Positions 58,845 through 64,000 of a DNA stretch of 64,000 nt are shown here, piece by piece (within the stretch, counting starts at the first letter, position 1; each line of letters begins with the position of its first letter). Source of the stretch: Akebia trifoliata (Eukaryota; Streptophyta; Magnoliopsida; Ranunculales; Lardizabalaceae); contig CM030706.1 of NCBI GenBank assembly GCA_017979445.1, positions 27,812,493 through 27,876,492 on the forward strand, given 5' to 3'. The notes below the pieces were generated by a model. It did not search any database, was not told the DNA's origin, and saw only the letters and a list, made by a program, of their open reading frames with translations. Made by a program: the position numbers and the translations under genes.

Positions 58845-59940
58845 TTAGCATAAAAATTCCATTGGTATACGGTAAGGGTAAAAAAAAGGCCATTTTTTTT
58901 AATACTCAAAATAGGACTCTTTTCTACAGTAATTCAATTTTTTGGACAGAAATGCCCTCACTTATAATTTATCTAAGAAACCCTTAAAAAATAATTTTTT
59001 TAATTTGTAATTTCCTCCCTTCCAACATTTAATACTTTTGAAAAAGAGAGAGATTCATTTTCTCTATTAATGCCTACGAAAAAGTCATTGGAATTAATCT
59101 AAGAGACTCTAGATTTGAGGAAAAATGGTGAATTTTGTAAATCTATGCATTTTCATGATTTCCACTAAATATTGTCAAATTTTTTTTTTTAATTATTCAT
59201 ATATTCTTATAACCATGCTATATTTCTCGTCCATAGTTATATAAATAGAAAATGGTAATAAAAAAATTTGATTTCATAGAATTTTTACGGTACTTACAAT
59301 TTACATAATGTGAAACTTATGTTGGAATGTATTATATTGTCGAGCCTCAACGTTACCTATTGTCAAGTTTCAATGATGTAGATATTTTTTACTTGCATAA
59401 ACTTCTAGTAGATAATTTCGTCAAGGTTCAACAATAAGTACCGTTAAGCTTCAATGCTATAATACATTCTAGCATCAAGGTTTGACACTAGGTAAATTGT
59501 ATGAACAAAATTATAAAAATTTCATAAAATTAAATTTTTTTTTTTTTACTACCATTTTTCATTTATATAATAATAGATGAATAATATATCAAGATTATAA
59601 GAATACATAAATGAATTTTTAAAAAAATAAAGGAAATAGAGGATATATCAATAATCTTAGTAAAAATCTTCAATAAATCCTGGATTGAACACGAAAAATG
59701 CATAGATCGTTCATCATTATTCCTCAAATCTAGGGTCTCTTTGGTGAACTCTAATGATTTCTTGGTAGATTTTGGCATAGAGAATGAATCTCTCCCTCTC
59801 TATTAAATATTGGGAAGGACGAAGTTAAAATTTAGAAGATTATTTTTCAAGAATTTATAAGAGAAATTACAGGAAAGGGCATTTTTGTTCAAACAATAAA
59901 TCTATGGAATTTTTATTGCAAAACGTCCTCTTATTTTACG
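58845..59940. repeat. Long imperfect palindrome, about 1.1 kb
   Basis: The left arm (about 58845-59335) and the reverse complement of the right arm (about 59480-59940) share blocks in the same order: AAATGCCCT..., AGAGAGATTCATT, TCTAGATTTGAGGAA or CCTAGATTTGAGGAA, AATCTATGCATTTT or GATCTATGCATTTTTC, ATATAAAT(A/G)(A)AAATGGTA. By eye about three quarters of bases agree. The middle, 59335-59480, has TCAACGTTACC-like words. It ends some 220 bp upstream of the LanC-like start codon. Confidence 0.75.
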
Positions 59941-60161
59941 CGAACTTGAGCTTGAACGGCTGAAAATGAGACTTTACTTGTGGAGCAGGACACTAAACTT
60001 GAGGCTGTGGTCCGAGTCTTTTGTTAGAGAGAACAATTTTGAGAAGAATTTGTCATTTTGCACTATTCCACTTCTCTCTCGCGGTGCGCGCACAAGAGTC
60101 CCAGAATCACCTCTTTTACAGAGAAGAATTGAGAAGGAAAAGCAACCGCCAGAACAGATAG

Positions 60162-62063
60162 ATGACAGACCGTTCCTTCCCCAACCAAATGCCAGATTTC
60201 ATCGAAGAAACCTCAGAAGAAATTAGTGGAGATCCTCTCTTGAAGCTACTCTCTCTACCCTACCCATCAATCTCAGAGAAATTCAAACGAGCAGCTTTAG
60301 ATCTTAAACAAACTGTACATCTTTTCAACCATAAAAAAAATCCTTGGTTCGCCACCAAGTGTTTGTGTTTTCGTTTCAATCAATGTTTTTTTTGTTGTTT
60401 TAGATTTGTGAAGGAGACATGGGGGCATAGTGGGCGACGTGTAAGGGACTTCACACTCTACACTGGCTCTCTTGGTACTGCTTACTTACTCTTCAAATCC
60501 TACCAAGTCACCACCAACAAAAACGATCTCAATCTCTGCTCTGACATTGTTCAAGCTTGCGACTTTGCTTCCCTGAATTGGGTTTGTTCTTATATGGTTT
60601 CTGGATGGAAGTCATGTGACATTTATATGTGGGAGAGCTGGTGTTTGTGCACTTGGTGCTGTGGCAGCAAAACATGCTGGTGATGAACGATTGCTCAACC
60701 ACTATTTAACCCAATTTAGAGAGGTATCTGAGCTTCTTTTTCGGGAAAAAAAAAATATGGGAATTAGATTTATTCCCTTTAAATTTCGTTTATTTTATTT
60801 TTCTTTGCAGATTAAGCTACCTAAAGATGTTCCTAATGAGTTGTTGTATGGGAGAGCTTCGTTCTTATGGTCACGTTCTTTCTTAAACCATCATATCGGG
60901 AAGCGATCCTTTCTTCCTATACTGTAAGCTTTGTTTCAATTTAATTGTTTCTTGAAGATAAATGGGTTGATTCAATAATAGGGTCTGGACAAAAATTGTG
61001 TAGGGTGTAGTAGTAAAAGAAATGATTAAGGAAGGTGATTATCTAACAAGGGTAGATGCCCGCTGATGTACGAACGGCATGGAAAGAGGTATTGGGGTGT
61101 GGCACATGGACTTGCAGGGATTGCTCATGTTTGATGGATATGGAATTGAAACCAGATAAGGTTGAAGACGTCAAGGGTACTCTTCGTTACATGATTCAGA
61201 ATCGCTTACCGAGTGGGAATTACCCCTCGAGTGAGGGAAGCATTAATGATCGCCTTGTACACTGGTGTCAGGGCGACCCCAATCATGGTGCCCCTGGGGT
61301 TGCCCTGACCTTTGTCAAAGCTGCTGAGGTAACCCTTTTTTTTTTCCTCATACCAAGTTGAGTACAAAGTAGGAAAATCATGGTTAATTGAAAAAGGAAG
61401 AATGGGGGTATCTTCCAATGCTTTTATTAAAGCAACCCATTTTGATGTTTAAGCTATCCGTTGGATGAGCCTCAGCATTGAGATTTGAATGGACCAGAGT
61501 ACTGGACAATACCTCAATGTTTAATACGATTATGGTTAAGCTCTTGAGAAAATAGTTGGGATTGATAAGTGTAATTTTGCCTCCTATGTCCTTTCTAAGG
61601 AGTGGCCATGACATTGATGAGCACACAAGCCCTCTTTTCGTGTTAGTCAGAGATGTATTAAATTCTCTTACTATTTTAGTAATTGTGTTGCTATGAATTA
61701 ACCAAAAAATGATCTATCATCATCAGGTCTTTGGAGACAAGAAGTTTCTGCAGGCAGCTATCGATGCTGGAGATGTAGTTTGGAACCGAGGGCTGTTAAA
61801 GCGAGTTGGGATTTGCCATGGTGTTAGTGGAAATACCTGTGTTCCTCGCACGTTATCGACTGACGGGTAACGTGAAGTTTTTGAACCAGGCAAAAGCCAT
61901 TACTTGGTTCCTACTTGATAGAGCTGACAAGCTGATGTGGGAGGGAACAATGCATGGAGGCGATCATCCATTCTCACTGTTTGAAGGGGTTGGAGGTATG
62001 GATTATCTCTTATTGGACATGATCGAGCCTTCTCAGACCAGGTTTCCGGCTTATGAACTTTGA
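60162..62063 (+). pseudogene. LanC-like protein (GCR2/GCL family), frame-disrupted
   Basis: Exons can be placed by sequence: about 60162-60321, 60403-60575, 60607-60723, 60811-60923, 61004-61328 and 61727-62063, with AG/GT at most borders. It reads MTDRSFPNQMPDFIEETSEE, VKETWGHSGRRVRDFTLYTG, HVTFICGRAGVCALGAVAAK, IKLPKDVPNELLYGRASFLW, NKGRCPLMYERHGKRYWGVA, SGNYPSSEGSINDRLVHWC, VGICHGVSGNT and ends PSQTRFPAYEL. This is a full LanC-like fold of about 400 residues with zinc motifs WC and CHG. The family in eukaryotes includes glutathione-linked enzymes; plant GCR2/GCL roles are debated. Frame breaks occur near the exon 2-3 border, 60900, 61040, 61130 and 61840; a 15-base insertion lies in the WC-HG motif. 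Either an unprocessed pseudogene or assembly errors. Confidence 0.85.
61269..61307 (+). repeat. Hairpin with a 15-base insertion in the LanC-like zinc motif
   Basis: CAGGGCGACCCCA (61269-61281) pairs with TGGGGTTGCCCTG (61295-61307) except at one position. LanC-like proteins normally read WCHGAPG here; this copy has WC-QGDPN-HGAPG. Confidence 0.8.
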
Positions 62064-64000
62064 AACTCAGCATCATGTAAAAGAGAAATGACATATATGT
62101 GAATACTTGTGCACTATAAAACTTGACTTGTAAATGAATATGAGAAATAAACATCACTTGTGTGACTCCTATAGGTTGTATGTTATTATGTACTATGTTA
62201 CCTATTTTTTTCCTAGGGATTGCCTTCTTTTGATGCGTAGTTGGGTTGGCTGTTTCATGTCTCCATCTTATTGTAATCCCTCTTTTTGGATCCATCCATG
62301 GTGTGGTGACCATTGGAGGTGTGGGGCATTTCTTTATTTTTGGGGCTATCTGGCAACAAATCAAGGGAAATTTGAGAGGGGAGACAGCGGTTGAGTTCTT
62401 TCCCCCATGTTCCCATCACAAGGATAATGGATCAAGGATCCAACCTCACAATTGATGGGGTAGCTCTTGAATTCTTGTAGAATTTTAAAGAACTCCATTT
62501 TGAAGTTCTAGTGAATTTAACTCCATTAACTTGCTGGAAATTAAATTAAAGAAACAAAATGAATGGAGCCTTACCAAGAGATAGAAGGATTAGAGGAGAT
62601 CCAACGATTTCTTCAATATTTTGGGACAAATTTGACAGAGTTTTCCCTTACCAAAAATTTCTCCTCCTCTTCCTTATGATCCTACCTTAGACTCACAGGG
62701 GAGGTCTAAGTACAGGAAATTACAAACAAACAAACAAACAAACAAAAAAAAAAAACCAAAAAAGACATCAAATTGCCCGTTCTGATCAGAGCGTCTTTAA
62801 AGCTATCAGAGCAATATTTTTCCTTGTTTTTCTTCTGAGTTTCTCTCAATATCTTCAATTTGCTCCAATTCTCTTCTCTACTTGCTTGGGCATCCATTAG
62901 TGGTCAAAAGGGTGTCTTATTTTAGACACAAACATGAGCTGGCCAATTGTATTGTACTACACTTACGCAGAAGAAAAAAGCCACAGAAACTGCTATTAAT
63001 GTAGTGCTCTCAAAAACAGATTCCTTACCCAAGTTGATATTCTTCAGAAGCACAAGCTTGGATCGTCTTGTGTCACAGCTTCCTTCAATATGTGTAAAGG
63101 GTAGCATTTTCTAGCACACCACGGTGGTTGTGGTCTCAGATTACAGAGCTGACTGAAATGACTTGAATTTGACATCCTGAGATGACTTGGATGAGTCAAA
63201 TTGGTTTACTGAAAAATATATCTGTGACCAAGATGGCTCGGATGAGTCAACAAAGACAGAGACAATCTGAGCTGGGACTCTGCATAAACAAAGACAACAG
63301 ATTCTGACAATAGATGCATTGGATGGGTCTGCAAATACTTGGTGAGGCTGGTGAATGTGGAAGCATTAGCAAAGACAGTTTTGAAAGAGTTGATTTTAAA
63401 ACTTGCACCAGTCTGAGATGAGTCGAACAAAATTTTCAGAATATTTCATGAGTCTGTGTGACATGCAAACCAGTGGAATATCTTGTAGGGAATCCTCTCA
63501 AACCTTGCCCAACATGTCTTGAGTCTCATACATACGAGATTCCTTGCTCCCCTTATCCCCATTTTCTCCCATTTTCTCCTAGAATGGACATGGAAATGGA
63601 ACTCGGACATTTGGTGTTTGCCTGTGTTTCTGAGTTTGGTTACGTGAGGCATTTGATTGGATTAATTGTGCATTTTATGACACGGCACTGTCACTATTGT
63701 TGGATCAAACTTTTTCGTTCACTAGATCTTTTTCCGTGTCCATGCCACATCATCCGAGTATGAAAACTTTCTAGTTAGAAATCAATGTTCAAAAAATAAA
63801 ACGAAGGTCTGCCTAGTGATTTGCGTGTGAGAATGAAAACATTTTCCTAGCAATCAAACCTTGGCAAAACTTCTTTAATTAATTCCAAAACTGATTTTTC
63901 CAGCAATCAAAACCCTCCCTAACAACAAAAAGGACTTGGAGCCATGCCAACTGTCCAACTTTCTTGGCTTTGCTCTCTTCAACCTAAATTTGCCCAATGT
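62064..64000. other. Downstream stretch, no gene supported
   Basis: The first part is probably the former 3' UTR of the LanC-like gene. A (CAAA)n run lies at about 62723-62750. On the minus strand at 62922-63107 an open frame, MLPFTHIEGSCDTRRSKLVL, might be an exon fragment but has no recognisable domain. GATGAGTC words recur at 63165-63425. The end of the window has no gene start that I can support. Confidence 0.4.

Noticed and set aside
62134..62455. Open frames downstream of the LanC-like gene
   Set aside because: They overlap on both strands, lack domains and lie in the presumed 3' UTR.

Overview
The window looks like plant nuclear DNA, most likely from a eudicot. It is AT-rich and gene-poor, it carries plant retrotransposon lineages (Athila-like and Tat-like Ty3/gypsy, Ty1/copia, L1-type LINE, PIF/Harbinger, MITEs), and its two host genes have close plant relatives. 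A cucurbit is possible but that is a guess. I saw no tRNA or rRNA gene, no CRISPR array and no bacterial operon.

Layout. (1) 1-11.8 kb: the 3' internal tail and LTR of a SIRE-like copia element. The LTR is split by a 7.7-kb degenerate PIF/Harbinger transposon (3051-10770, TTA on both sides) with a Myb/SANT ORF1, a DDE transposase and three tandem-repeat blocks. (2) 11.8-14.4 kb: non-coding, with a 339-bp MITE. (3) 14.4-30.5 kb: a three-level nest. An L1-type LINE (minus) is split by a copia element with two 403-bp LTRs (14986-29735, plus). That copia is itself invaded by an Athila-like gypsy element (15847-25834, minus), whose 5' LTR is truncated and whose insertion site has lost most of the copia gag-IN region. 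(4) 30.5-40 kb: mostly non-coding, with one intact single-exon gene at 35815-37140, a Golgi-type alpha-1,4-glycosyltransferase family protein. (5) 40086-53225: a 13.1-kb Tat-lineage gypsy element on the minus strand with perfect GAAAC target duplications. It carries gag, PR, RT, an archaeal-type RNase H, IN, an exact 60-bp minisatellite and an opposite-strand ORF that seems to have its own promoter. It is interrupted by a 3.4-kb solo LTR (GGACT duplication) and a 964-bp insertion (CTAGG duplication). (6) 53.2-60 kb: non-coding, with poly-C tracts, two hAT-like MITEs, a second copy of the 13.3-kb MITE in inverted orientation, and a long imperfect palindrome at 58.8-59.9 kb. (7) 60162-62063: a LanC-like (GCR2/GCL family) gene with recognisable exons, several frame breaks and an insertion in its zinc-site motif. 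(8) 62-64 kb: nothing supported.

Of the two host genes, only the glycosyltransferase looks functional. Almost every element is broken, and the nesting gives a relative age order. By eye the Athila LTRs differ at about 1% of bases, and the copia and Tat LTR pairs differ much more. No search or alignment program was run; family calls rest on reading motifs in the translated sequence.
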